Below are positions 34,901-42,285 of a DNA stretch of 64,000 nt, in pieces. Position 1 is the stretch's first letter. Each line of letters begins with the position of its first letter. A program made the position numbers and the translations under genes. The stretch comes from Nitrospiraceae bacterium (GTDB lineage: Bacteria; Nitrospirota; Nitrospiria; Nitrospirales; Nitrospiraceae). Under the pieces are notes generated by a model. It was not told the origin of the DNA and did no database searches. It saw only the letters and a list, made by a program, of their open reading frames with translations. The stretch lies in assembly GCA_919902665.1 (NCBI GenBank), contig CAKKRK010000154.1:1-64000 (forward strand). The letters are read 5' to 3'.

Positions 34901-35182
34901 AGGAACTGGTACAAGCCCGGCACAGACACATGCCCAAAAGGCGCATGCGGCATCGAGTCCCTGAGGGTAGAGCAGAAGGGCTCTGGTTCCCAGTCGAGCC
35001 ACGTGTGTGAGATGGCGGGCTAGCGAACGTACGGTCCCTTCGAGTTGAGCATAGGTCAGCTGACTCTCAATCTCGAGGTTGTCACGAAGAAGCGCATAGG
35101 CAAGTGCCTCTGGCTGTTGGCGGCATCGATGCTCGAAGAGATCAGGGAGGTTGTGGATCGCCCGAGGTGGAAGTTTAGACAT
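25952..35182 (-). CDS. NRPS, FAAL-ACP-C-A-PCP-C-A-PCP-TE
   Basis: FAAL-like N-terminus (YTSGSTATPRGVMISQENVLAHC; CWLPYFHDYGLLHGIIAPFYAG); carrier motifs GGNSL, GGHSL, GGHSL; two C domains; two A domains (YTSGSTGRPKGV, YTSGSTGQPKGV); TE GACTGG. Confidence 0.96.
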   Translation of the reverse strand: MSKLPPRAIHNLPDLFEHRCRQQPEALAYALLRDNLEIESQLTYAQLEGTVRSLARHLTHVARLGTRALLLYPQGLDAACAFWACVCAGLVPVPAPAPDPIRRKHALPRLRSIIEDARVSLVLTTSSITALSSELAIANETGPITWVATNQPYTSVDSVEWPRPHRNPLAYLQYTSGSTATPRGVMISQENVLAHCRALSLAGDVSDSSRSLCWLPYFHDYGLLHGIIAPFYAGIPAYLMSPVTFLRRPLRWLDAVSRFEITHSGGPNFSYEACLRAVRQQKEWRADLSTWLVASCGAEPIRPETVKQFIDIFGPHGFRRTTFAPAYGLAEATLLVTVKRAGAEPSFLHVETDALANSIIKEAPASEQGTRTLVGCGEPLEETHVRIVNPVTHAECPAGVVGEVWLAGTGIGAGYWGKPEETDATFKAALAGSGEGLYLRTGDLGFIHNKELFLTGRLKDLIIVRGRNYYPHDLEWSAQQAHPGLRRGYGAAFSIEDKTGERVALVHEIEKQVSESDLAEVVGCIRRALADEYELEIHTVVLIKSGTIPRTSSGKIQRGACKAAFEAGQLAVVGSSTLESDRSAETDGVSSESPQTSIETRLADIWQEVLGGHLPHRHANFFSLGGNSLLAAQVVARILDVFHVELPLSVLFECPTLSALATRIDELSTSPDDAEGDRAGIPRILLRSTSTREGRIPLSPSQQRLWFLEQVHPGSAINHISMSVRIRGPVNPEVLERSVREIVRRHEILRTRFGSERGEGFAEVSREAIITIGRQDFQVFDPTEQELQMRQFLRADRSQPFDLRQGPLFRVTLLSLQHNVHVLALTFHRLVADGWSLRIFWKELALLWEAGGDVQKALLPTLTVQYADYADWQRSRLDQGLREVHRAYWIQQLSGGRPPAELPVDRQRPRVRTFEGGVRSRSLSPRLSASLDHFCQRQNLTMFMVLYAVFATWLHRYTHETDIVIGSIVAGRRRRELEDLMGYCVNTVALRSEVSDGLTGQELLKQIRRVVVQAYDHQELPFEEVIEALSLQRERSLSPLFNVMMVYEDDPLSTFTVRDLEVTHLPWEPTASEFDLVLMVVNKAHGLELAFLHDSTIFDDSTVDRMLGQLEILLEEFLKKPEARLDQLSLLTAEERRNIQLTWDEPSTQTSSIHALIEAQVERTPLALAVTCGDQSISYQELNRRANRVARALQKLGVSADLPVGLCVERSVDALVGLLGILKAGGGYVPLDPSFPDHRLQLMLEDSHVSIVVTQAHLRNHIQSYGGQICDVETLSTPTGSGAEEENLALSVSPDQLAYIIYTSGSTGRPKGVAVTHRSLVTSLQARLQYYQDPVSRFLLTFSLAFDGSVTGIFWTLLQGGELVIPSETAHRDPTELAALIEHHRISHIVWVPSLYHAVLGEALSAQLESLRVVITAGESLSLELVRRHYQLLPHATLYNEYGPTEATVWCSVYHTTREEAAAHVPIGKSIAHMQLYVLDASLQLMPIGVPGELYIAGECLARGYVNQPQLTQERFLANPYVAGTRLYRTGDLARYRADGNVEFLGRMDQQVKLRGYRIELGEIEYVLSNFPGVHHAAVLLREDKPDQHRLVGYVAGESSLKDRLEQIRSDLASRLPHYMVPSVILSLDTMPLSATGKVNRHALPAPEHIADQAAARMAPRNQVEESLAELWKSVLQVPEAGVHDHFFEQGGHSLLATQLVSRIRELFESDISLPALFARPTIAALAQEVARLRQKDQPASVMPPITPVPRDQPLPLSYSQQRMWLMYQLAPESTAYNMPFASRQMGRLNKSALRRTVDAICNRHEAFRTTFMMKGEGPVQTIHPFRPPHWVEVDLTQRPREERQQQAAQLVEQEANQRFDLEQGPLARFLLIEIEPEDHVLVLTMHHIIGDQWSFGVIGQEFAFFYNAFCRGDIPSAKPIPLQYADYAVWQRRCLTDDWLSTQSDYWQKKLAGLSKLSLPTDYPRPVVQTFNGSHRMLELPTSLIERLKQFSAEHNATVFMTLLACFQILLRRYSGQTDVAVGSPIANRTQSAVESIIGSFVNTLVLRIDLSGDPTFIELMARVRETALEAYANQDFPFDKLVEMMHSSRDQSSAPLVQVLFNVPNAPIGEINVQGLSWVPFEVETQAAQFDLSLTIETEFSRRAYLTFNTNLFEPQTAERMLGQYKLLLQSALANPQRKLSELPTVTAPEQQQMLQDWNRTQREYPQSECFPQLFEAQVKRTPEAVALSMGSKALRYGELNARANQLAGYLRTLGAQPGVTVGISLDRSLDMVIALLAVLKAGAAYVPLDPEFPRNRLRYMAENASLAVVLTSASLAARFDAKVCRLLCLDREEERIVQEADHNLGPIATPQDLAYILYTSGSTGQPKGVEIPHRALVNFLSSIRQEPGCTAHDVMLSVTTISFDIFGLELYVPLLAGARVEIARRAVAMDGRQLRDLCETVQPTIMQATPATWRMLVDVGWRGSSRLTVLCGGEALPPDLAASLLERCLALWNMYGPTETTIWSTIERIDRTDREITIGRPIANTDVYILDQFLQPAPIGVSGELYIGGHGLARGYRGQPDLTAERFIPHPFSPEPLARLYRTGDLARYRRDGRIVHLGRSDHQVKIRGYRIELGEIETALSRHQAVRQAAVIAREDQQGAKQLVAYLVCQEGPAPSQQELRLFLRSEIADYMVPSVFVFLKTMPLTANNKVDRKALPSAVSSISDELVHSGPRNQAEVQLTALWRQVLEVPKIGIHDNFFDLGGHSLKAAHLFFLLEQVYGRRLPLATLFQAPTIAELASVLSQENWTPPWQSFVAIQPNGSAVPIFMVPGVGGNVLVFAQLAKLLGPNQPSYGLQARGLDGKEAPFTSVPEMASHYVAQIRRFRPNGPYTVLGACTGGLIAYEMAQQLVEQGQAVTLVVMDTWYPSTYRPHRYKLPMRFGLPLFLLWRILRTIPKLARLPVKDWASVLQHRYKRLMSLSQTNAANDQLFFEFQVEQVTRATLQAVARYDVRKYPGHILNIMASKRYVAQSVTDTRHVWPDFGGEGSKTVQVAAINSGQLLVAPHVEEVTKHLQAFLGEDTQNKPAPLANVI

Positions 35183-35587
35183 GGATGCGAGACACAGGCT
35201 GCCCTTGAATCGCTAAGAATAGCCGCTATCAACTATCTGTCTAGCGACGAGTACAAACGTAGATTGATTGATCATAATTGGGAAGAATTTCTCGTTTTTT
35301 AACCGGTTCAGAAATTGACCACTGTGTATTGTGGCGAGCCCTCATGCCTAGACGAGGAACCCTGTCCGCAAACTGATGCACAGGTCACACTCTGTTGTGA
35401 AGGCTGTAGCATCTTGCGCCAGTTGGTGAGGAGGTCCTGGGGTATTTGTCGTCAGTTCAGGCCCCTATTCCCCGCACCATCCTAGCAAAACCATCTAAAT
35501 AATTGATATATAATGAGAAAACTCTCTAGGCCCGTTGAGAGACAATGGCACATTGATCGCAAGGTTTGGCCCTCGAAGGGAGTGCAA

Positions 35588-35977
35588 ATGCATATCACAC
35601 GACGACTGGTAGTCTGTTGCGCAATGTTAGCCGGTCTGTTCGGGCTGGGGTTCAGCAATCTTGGAGTGAAAGAGCTTGATGTCACGGCAAAGGGCGGTGA
35701 TCCAGTCAGTGGACGCGAAATCTACGTGAACACATGCATCCGCTGCCACGGAATCGACGGGAAAGGTGCACTCGGAATTAAACTTGTTCCACCTCCGGCG
35801 GATCTGACCTCACTCGCCGTTCAGAGTCGGCTCGACGGGACCTTGTTTCGACGAATTCATGGAGGAAAACCCAATACCGCCATGGGTGCGTGGAAACATG
35901 CGCTCTCCGATGAGGAAATTTGGGATGTTCTGGCCTATGTGCGCACATTCGGGGTCGAGTCCAGTGGGCAACCATAA
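35588..35977 (+). CDS. Monoheme cytochrome c
   Basis: Signal peptide from ATG 35588; CIRCHGIDGKG; paralogous to the protein at 21544. Confidence 0.92.
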   Translation: MHITRRLVVCCAMLAGLFGLGFSNLGVKELDVTAKGGDPVSGREIYVNTCIRCHGIDGKGALGIKLVPPPADLTSLAVQSRLDGTLFRRIHGGKPNTAMGAWKHALSDEEIWDVLAYVRTFGVESSGQP

Positions 35978-36062
35978 AGTTGAATCCAATGGGTGGGAGT
36001 TGTCTCATACGAGTGTGTCAGGGAAATACGATCAACTCCATTTTCGATGAGGAGGTAATGCC

Positions 36063-36281
36063 ATGACGTGCAATGTTGGAGGGATTGAGAGACCTTTACG
36101 AATTGGAGCAGGGCTACTGGCCATCATGATCGGCATCTTTGCTGGGCTTTCGACTGCAGTAGCGGGAACAGCACTTGCGGTGGGGGCCATACTGCTGCTC
36201 ACGGGAGCGGTGGGATATTGTCCGCTGTTTACGTTGTTCGGAATTAGCACCTGCTCTCGGGCGTCCGGTATCAAGAAATGA
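36063..36281 (+). CDS. DUF2892-family membrane protein
   Basis: MTCNVGGIERPLRIGAGLLAI...GAVGYCPLFTLFGISTC. Confidence 0.85.
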   Translation: MTCNVGGIERPLRIGAGLLAIMIGIFAGLSTAVAGTALAVGAILLLTGAVGYCPLFTLFGISTCSRASGIKK

Positions 36282-36291
36282 GGTGAACGCT

Positions 36292-37146
36292 GTGAGCCGA
36301 CCGGTCATTGCAGGCGTCGTGTTGGTGAGTATGCTGGTGGGGACGATCAGCTGTGTCCCACCTCCACGAGTGACGGAGAGTGAGGAGGGGGCTGTTCGTC
36401 GGATCACGGGGTCGCCAGTCGATGCGCTGTTTGTCCCACCATCGCCTGAAACAATTCCAGGTGATCTGAGGGGCGAGCAGATTCGCCTGGGCTACAAGAT
36501 GATTGTTGACACGCAGGAATATGGGAAACGGTATGTTGGAAACGCGCTCAACTGCACCAATTGTCATTTAGATGCGGGACTCAATCCAAATTCTGCATCC
36601 TTCGTCGGTATCGCCACTCTCTATCCCCAGTATCGTGAACGAGCCGGCCGACAGATGACGCTGGTCGATCGAATCAACGAGTGTTTCGAACGCAGTATGA
36701 ACGGAAAACCTCTGCCGCCCGACAGTGTGAAGCTCACGGCCATTGTCGCGTACATCACATGGTTATCACAGAATATGCCGCCCGGCGTTGAGGTCCCATG
36801 GCGAGGAATCCCACGCCTCATCTCGACCCATCAGCCTGACCCTCTCAACGGCAAAAAGGTCTTTGAGAAAAAGTGTGTCTTCTGCCACGGTTCCGACGGG
36901 CAAGGCACCATGGCGGCACCGCCTGTGTGGGGGCCTCGTTCGTACAACATTGGCGCAGGCATGGCGCGGGTGAGTGTAGCCGCCTCATTTATCAAAGCCA
37001 ACATGCCGCGAGGCTGGGGCTGGACGGTGACGGACGACGAAGCCATCGATGCTGCGGCTTATATCAATACGCAGCCACGACCGGATTTTCCCGACAAGGT
37101 CCACGACTGGCCGAAGGGGGGCAAGCCGGCAGATGTACCCTATTGA
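36292..37146 (+). CDS. Diheme cytochrome c lipoprotein, TsdA-like
   Basis: GTG start at 36292 (in frame, 855 nt); lipobox GTISC; NCTNCH and CVFCH; GRQMTLVDRINECFERSMNGKPLP resembles the thiosulfate dehydrogenase family. Confidence 0.85.
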   Translation: MSRPVIAGVVLVSMLVGTISCVPPPRVTESEEGAVRRITGSPVDALFVPPSPETIPGDLRGEQIRLGYKMIVDTQEYGKRYVGNALNCTNCHLDAGLNPNSASFVGIATLYPQYRERAGRQMTLVDRINECFERSMNGKPLPPDSVKLTAIVAYITWLSQNMPPGVEVPWRGIPRLISTHQPDPLNGKKVFEKKCVFCHGSDGQGTMAAPPVWGPRSYNIGAGMARVSVAASFIKANMPRGWGWTVTDDEAIDAAAYINTQPRPDFPDKVHDWPKGGKPADVPY

Positions 37147-37581
37147 GTGGTCGACAGGAGCGAGATGAAACTTACGGCTACCTTTCACGGAGGAACACGC
37201 TACGACATTGTGAGCGGCAAACATCGAGTCATCACCGACCAGCCGGCGGAGGATGGAGGGCAGGATGCCGGAATGGGTCCGGTCGAACTCTTTGTCGGGT
37301 CCGTCGCGAGTTGTGTGGCGTACTTCGTCGGGCAATTCTGTGGGCGGCACGGCATTGCTCGAGACGGCTTGACGGTCGATGCGGAATGGACGATGGCCGA
37401 AGTTCCGCACCGTGTCGGTCGTATCGAGATCGGAATCCATCTACCCCATCGCATCAGCGCAGAACAAAAAGAACGCCTGTTGAAGGTCGCGCATGGCTGC
37501 ACCGTGCATCAATCCCTCGCGGTTCCTGCCGGCGTGGCGATCGAACTTAATCCCCATCCTCGTGCGGAGAAACCTTCGTGA
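37147..37581 (+). CDS. OsmC-family protein
   Basis: GPVELFVGSVASCVAYFVGQFCGRHGI...AHGCTVHQSL. Confidence 0.88.
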   Translation: MVDRSEMKLTATFHGGTRYDIVSGKHRVITDQPAEDGGQDAGMGPVELFVGSVASCVAYFVGQFCGRHGIARDGLTVDAEWTMAEVPHRVGRIEIGIHLPHRISAEQKERLLKVAHGCTVHQSLAVPAGVAIELNPHPRAEKPS

Positions 37582-37592
37582 AAGGAGCAGCG

Positions 37593-39002
37593 ATGTTGAA
37601 TGTGAGAACCCGGGTGTTCATTGGAAGCGCTGCGCTCGCGTGGTTAGGACTCATGTCGTCCCCGCAATTGTCGTTTGGGAGCGATCACACGCGCGCCAAG
37701 GAGCTGATCCAACAGACCTGTGTGCAATGTCACCGGCTGGAAGGTCAGCCGGATTCGCGCTTCAAGCTTCACGCTCCTGACTTGATGTGGGCCGGCAGCA
37801 AGTACCAACGGTCGTGGCTCATTCGTTGGTTGACGGGTAAGGAAGCTCCGCTCTATGCGAAGGGATATATGTGGGACCTGACCACCGTTCCGTCCAAGCA
37901 CCCGATGGTCACGGAGTCGGAGGCGAACGCACTCGCGGATTACTTTGCCGAACACAACAAAGATCCGCGCGTCACCATCGGCGCGTTCGAACTCTCGAAA
38001 GTCACCAAGTTCGACGTGAAGTTTGGTGCAGCGGCTTTTAAAGCCCATGCTTGTCTTGGCTGTCACGTGATTGAAGAAAACGGCAAGTTCATCGGAGGTC
38101 CGCAGAGCGCATCGCTCGTCACGGCAGGACAGCGGTACAACCAGGACTGGCTCTTCCGATTCGGACAGAATCCGCAAGACTTCACACCGCACAGCGGCGA
38201 GTTCTTGGCCGATGCGACGGAACCACAACTCCGCGCGGTGATCGGGTTCCTGATGGTGCAGGGCGTGAAGGACTTCACGTATTACGAGCCATGGACGAGC
38301 CATGAATTCGAGATGGCGAGCGTGGATCGAGGGAAGGTGGTTTATAAAGAGTATTGTTCGCAGTGTCACGGTGCGATGGGCAAAGGCGACGGACCGGCAG
38401 CTTCCGGCCTGGAACCCAAACCGGCGATACATGCCAACATTCCATTCGAAAAGCTCCCGATCGAATACCTCTACAACGTCATCAATCATGGCGGACCGGC
38501 CGTCGGTAAATCGCCGAACATGCCTTATTGGAATTTGACGATCGGTCAACAGGGCGTGGCGGATGTGATCGCCTATTTGAAAGTGACGTTCAAGGGAGTT
38601 CCGGATATTGCCGCTGCATCTGGCGGTAGTCAGGGCGGTGCTTGCGTGCAGCCCCGCAAGACAGCCAAGGCACCGGAAGACTTCCTGAGCAAAACGAATC
38701 CAGTTCCAGCTTCTGCCGGTTCAATCCAGGCGGGCAAAGAGCTCTTCCTGAGAACGGCGCAGCCAGTCGCCTGCGTGATGTGTCATGGTGAGCAAGGTGA
38801 TGGCAAGGGGTTGATGGGTGCGGCCTTAGTGCCGCCACCACGAAATTTCACCTGTGGCGCAATGATGAAGGATATTTCTGACGGCCAGCTGTTTTGGGTC
38901 ATTAAGAACGGATCACCGGGCACCGGCATGATGTCGTTTGGGGGATTGCCGGATGAGCAGGTGTGGCAGCTGATTCACTATATACGATCGTTACCGCGAT
39001 AG
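37593..39002 (+). CDS. Tetraheme c-type cytochrome
   Basis: CVQCH, CLGCH, CSQCH, CVMCH; signal peptide from ATG 37593. Confidence 0.9.
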   Translation: MLNVRTRVFIGSAALAWLGLMSSPQLSFGSDHTRAKELIQQTCVQCHRLEGQPDSRFKLHAPDLMWAGSKYQRSWLIRWLTGKEAPLYAKGYMWDLTTVPSKHPMVTESEANALADYFAEHNKDPRVTIGAFELSKVTKFDVKFGAAAFKAHACLGCHVIEENGKFIGGPQSASLVTAGQRYNQDWLFRFGQNPQDFTPHSGEFLADATEPQLRAVIGFLMVQGVKDFTYYEPWTSHEFEMASVDRGKVVYKEYCSQCHGAMGKGDGPAASGLEPKPAIHANIPFEKLPIEYLYNVINHGGPAVGKSPNMPYWNLTIGQQGVADVIAYLKVTFKGVPDIAAASGGSQGGACVQPRKTAKAPEDFLSKTNPVPASAGSIQAGKELFLRTAQPVACVMCHGEQGDGKGLMGAALVPPPRNFTCGAMMKDISDGQLFWVIKNGSPGTGMMSFGGLPDEQVWQLIHYIRSLPR

Positions 39003-39014
39003 CTGACAGCTATC
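38998..39014. repeat. Intergenic palindrome overlapping the tetraheme cytochrome stop
   Basis: GATAGCTG-a-CAGCTATC perfect inverted repeat. Confidence 0.6.
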
Positions 39015-39035
39015 AGCTTGTCTAAGGAGTTAGGT

Positions 39036-39395
39036 ATGGCCACATTTATTATTTCAGGGAGTCGAGGAACTGACGATCCCACCATGGCGACCTTGCCGTT
39101 CATGGCGGCGAAGACGGCGAAAGAGCAGGGGCATGATGTCGTGCTTTGGCTGTGGAATGAAGCCGTCACCTTGGGGCGGAAAGGTGTCGCTGATCATGTG
39201 ACCGGCGTGAACCTGTCACCGCTGAAAGAGTTGCTTGCCGCCATCCAGGCGGCAGGTGTGCCGGTCTGGGTCTGTGGTGCCTGTGCCGTGGCTAGACAGG
39301 TTAGTGCGACCGATCTCGTGGCCGGCGCATTCATCAAGGGGATGCCGGACTATATCAAAGCTGTGGCCGAGCGCGATCGAAACGTGATGTTCTGA
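39036..39395 (+). CDS. DsrE-family cytoplasmic protein
   Basis: FIISGSRGTDDPTMATLPFMAAKTAKEQGHDVVLWLWNEAV...VPVWVCGACAVAR. Confidence 0.82.
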   Translation: MATFIISGSRGTDDPTMATLPFMAAKTAKEQGHDVVLWLWNEAVTLGRKGVADHVTGVNLSPLKELLAAIQAAGVPVWVCGACAVARQVSATDLVAGAFIKGMPDYIKAVAERDRNVMF

Positions 39396-39422
39396 TCGAA
39401 GACGCAATGAAGGAGGCCTCGC

Positions 39423-40460
39423 ATGGCAGCTGATGGCGAATCGGCCGGGAAGTCTAAGGAACGGAAAGAGCGGAAAGATCCGGCAAATGTCGACGAAGAT
39501 ATGAATGGGCTGGAGGCGATTCCCACGAAGGTGCCGCGGGAGGGGGACGGGTACCAGGTCCCGCGCAGCACCTTGATCGCCCAGGGGCTCGGACGTATTG
39601 GCGAGCCGGGCTACGCCTTGACTGCGGATGATCTCCGAAGGGTCAACACAAGGAAAGGGTTTCTGAAGCTCCTCGCAAACAAAGCCGTCGATGTCGAAGA
39701 AGTGCGCAAGACTCTGTTGTACGAACAAGAGTTGCGGCAACTACAAGTTGAACTGGTCAGGCTGCAACGGTGGGTGCAGAGCAGTGGGGAGCGTATCGCA
39801 ATTTTGGTCGAAGGACGGGATGCGGCTGGGAAGGGCGGCACGATCCGCCGGTTCACCGAGCATCTGAATCCTCGCGCGATGCGCGTCGTGGCGCTGCCGA
39901 AGCCGACCGACGCAGAACGGGGCCAATGGTATTTCCAGCGCTATATTCACCAACTCCCTAACAGGGGTGAAATCGTCTTCTTCGACCGGAGTTGGTACAA
40001 CCGTGCCGTGGTCGAACCGGTGATGGGATTCTGTACAAAAAAGGAACACCAGCGATTTCTGCAACAGGTACCGGAATTCGAGCACATGCTCTATGAAGAC
40101 GGTGTGACCATCATCAAGTTCTGGTTCTCCATCTCCAAGGACGAACAAGCCAAGCGATTCGAAGCGAGGCGGCAGAATCCGCTCAAGCAGTGGAAGCTGA
40201 GTCCGGTCGATGAGAAGGCGCAGGAGCTGTGGGACGCGTATACCCGCTGCAAAGAGGAAATGTTCAGCAAAACGCACTCGACCTTTAGCCCCTGGATCAT
40301 CGTGCAGGCAAACGACAAGCAGGCTGCGCGACTGGAAAGCTTGCGCTATGTCCTGAACCTTCTCCCCTACAAAGGAAAGGACGAAGCGCAGATCAGGCTG
40401 ACGCCCGATCCGAACGTGATCGTTCGATTCCACCGCAAGATGGTGGAACTGGACCTGTAA
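39423..40460 (+). CDS. ppk2: Polyphosphate kinase 2
   Basis: ILVEGRDAAGKGGTIRRFTEHLNPR; FFDRSWYNRAVVEPVMGFC. Confidence 0.94.
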   Translation: MAADGESAGKSKERKERKDPANVDEDMNGLEAIPTKVPREGDGYQVPRSTLIAQGLGRIGEPGYALTADDLRRVNTRKGFLKLLANKAVDVEEVRKTLLYEQELRQLQVELVRLQRWVQSSGERIAILVEGRDAAGKGGTIRRFTEHLNPRAMRVVALPKPTDAERGQWYFQRYIHQLPNRGEIVFFDRSWYNRAVVEPVMGFCTKKEHQRFLQQVPEFEHMLYEDGVTIIKFWFSISKDEQAKRFEARRQNPLKQWKLSPVDEKAQELWDAYTRCKEEMFSKTHSTFSPWIIVQANDKQAARLESLRYVLNLLPYKGKDEAQIRLTPDPNVIVRFHRKMVELDL

Positions 40461-40502
40461 TGTCGGAAGGCAGTTAGCGCCACCGACGAAAGGAACACAA
40501 GA

Positions 40503-41036
40503 ATGAAGACGAGGTTGTTGACGTTACTGGTCGCCGCGATGTGTTGTGCGGTCCCTGCCGGTGCCGCAGAGCGCCACATGATGCAACAAGTCGTGCCTGC
40601 CGATAAGTTGGCTGAAGCGAGGGCGCTCAAGAACCCCTTGTCGAATTCTCCCGAGGTCATTGCGCAGGGCAAGACGGTGTATAACGGCAAAGGCGGCTGC
40701 GTTACCTGTCATGGAATAGATGGCGATGGCAAGGGGCCGGCGGCGGCGAGTATGAATCCCTCGCCTCGCAACTTCCAGCATCACGGTTTCTGGCGACATC
40801 GCACCGAGGGCGAAGTCTTCTGGGCCATCAAGTATGGATCACCCGGGACCGCCATGATCGCATTTGGTTCGGTCTTATCCGACAACGACATTTGGGCCCT
40901 CATACAGTATGAGCGTACATTCGCCGGGAGCCATGGGCCGGGCATGATGGGGCATCGAGAAGGTATGGGACCAGGAAATATGGGTGGAAGAGAAGGAATG
41001 GGGCATCGCGGGCGAATGGGAGGGAAAGATGAGTGA
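40503..41036 (+). CDS. Monoheme cytochrome c with Met/His/Gly-rich C-terminal tail
   Basis: CVTCHGIDGDGKGPAAASMNPSPRNF; tail GPGMMGHREGMGPGNMGGREGMGHRGRMGG. Confidence 0.9.
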   Translation: MKTRLLTLLVAAMCCAVPAGAAERHMMQQVVPADKLAEARALKNPLSNSPEVIAQGKTVYNGKGGCVTCHGIDGDGKGPAAASMNPSPRNFQHHGFWRHRTEGEVFWAIKYGSPGTAMIAFGSVLSDNDIWALIQYERTFAGSHGPGMMGHREGMGPGNMGGREGMGHRGRMGGKDE

Positions 41037-41093
41037 GGGTCTTGAGGTTGAGAACCTCTCTATAGGGAAAAACCAACATTTAGCAATGAGGTC

Positions 41094-41726
41094 TTGATTA
41101 TGACGAAGGTGAGGAAACGCTGGATGGATGCAGTTGGAGGAGCCGTGCTGATCACCGCGGTGACAGTGCTCCCTGTCTTTGCCGATGAAGGCCATGGGCA
41201 GATGGGGCATGGTGGCCACGATCAGAATGATCAGGGCGATTATAGTGGGCATTATCTGAAGCATCTGCTGAAACATGCCAAAGAGATCGGGCTGACGCCA
41301 GAACAAATCACCAAGCTTAAATCCATGCAGCTGGACTTCCAACGAACCGAGGCTAGGTTGGAAGCCGACACGAAAGTGGCAGAACTCGAACTGCATGCGC
41401 TGTTGGACGATGAGCAGGCCGACCTCACCGCAATACAGGCGAAAGTCGATCAACTAAAAAAAACGGAAGCGGCCTGTCTGTTCACAGCCATCAACAGTAA
41501 GCGTAACGCCATGGCCCTGTTGACTCCCGACCAACGGGAAAAGGACCGTGCCGTCCATGAACACATGAAGAGTGGGGCACAGCACGGAGGTGAAATGGGA
41601 GGGATGATGGGAAGCAGAGGCGGTATGGGAGGCATGATGGGGGGTATGGGAGGTGGAATGATGGGAGGCAGCGGGCATGGACAGAGCAGTGGCGCTGCCA
41701 GTGGGGGACAGCAACACCAGCATTGA
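41094..41726 (+). CDS. Spy/CpxP-like periplasmic protein with GMM-rich tail
   Basis: LTPEQITKLKSMQLDFQRTEARLEADTKVAELEL...LLTPDQREK; C-terminal MGGMMGSRGGMGGMMGGMGGGMMGG. Confidence 0.8.
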   Translation: MIMTKVRKRWMDAVGGAVLITAVTVLPVFADEGHGQMGHGGHDQNDQGDYSGHYLKHLLKHAKEIGLTPEQITKLKSMQLDFQRTEARLEADTKVAELELHALLDDEQADLTAIQAKVDQLKKTEAACLFTAINSKRNAMALLTPDQREKDRAVHEHMKSGAQHGGEMGGMMGSRGGMGGMMGGMGGGMMGGSGHGQSSGAASGGQQHQH

Positions 41727-41769
41727 GCATCGAGAGTCGTCGTCCTTTCTTGAAAGAAGGGGAGCGCGC

Positions 41770-42129
41770 ATGTTCTTACGTATTGTGGTTAGCCTCGTCG
41801 TGGTGGCGTTGACTGCTTCCTGGGCTCTGGCTCAGAGCCATTCTGGCAGTCCAAAGAACGGGGAGAGAATTTTCCAACAATACTGTGTTGGCTGTCACGG
41901 AACGACCGGGGATGGGTTGGGACCTGAGATCAAGGAGTTGATCGTCCCGCCTGCCAATTTTCGCGCGGCGAGGTCGCGCACAAAGACCGACATGGAACTG
42001 TATCTTGCGGTCAAGCAGGGAGTTCTCTTCAGTCCAATGCACGGCTGGGCGGATAGGTTATCAAACCAGGACATGTGGGATGTCTTGAGCTACATCCGTA
42101 CGTTGGCTCCGTTCAACCCACTCGGCTAG
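41770..42129 (+). CDS. Monoheme cytochrome c
   Basis: ATG 41770; CVGCHGTTGDGLGPEIKELIVPPANF. Confidence 0.9.
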   Translation: MFLRIVVSLVVVALTASWALAQSHSGSPKNGERIFQQYCVGCHGTTGDGLGPEIKELIVPPANFRAARSRTKTDMELYLAVKQGVLFSPMHGWADRLSNQDMWDVLSYIRTLAPFNPLG

Positions 42130-42154
42130 CTCCGCTTCACTACGACTCATAGAT

Positions 42155-42177
42155 CCCTGTCGCATTCTGCGACAGGG
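42155..42177. promoter_or_regulatory. Perfect palindrome, candidate upstream activator site
   Basis: CCCTGTCGCA-TTC-TGCGACAGGG. Confidence 0.55.
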
Positions 42178-42285
42178 GTATTTCATGGTGAGACCTAGAA
42201 CGCCACAGGCGAGAGGTCTCCCATTCAAATCGTTCAGCAAGCTCCCGTCATATCACAACAATTCTTGCCACACTTGTAACTTCCG

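Noticed and set aside
26435-35302. Many plus-strand ORFs antisense to the NRPS
   Set aside because: They overlap one clear 3076 aa coding frame and lack recognisable domains.
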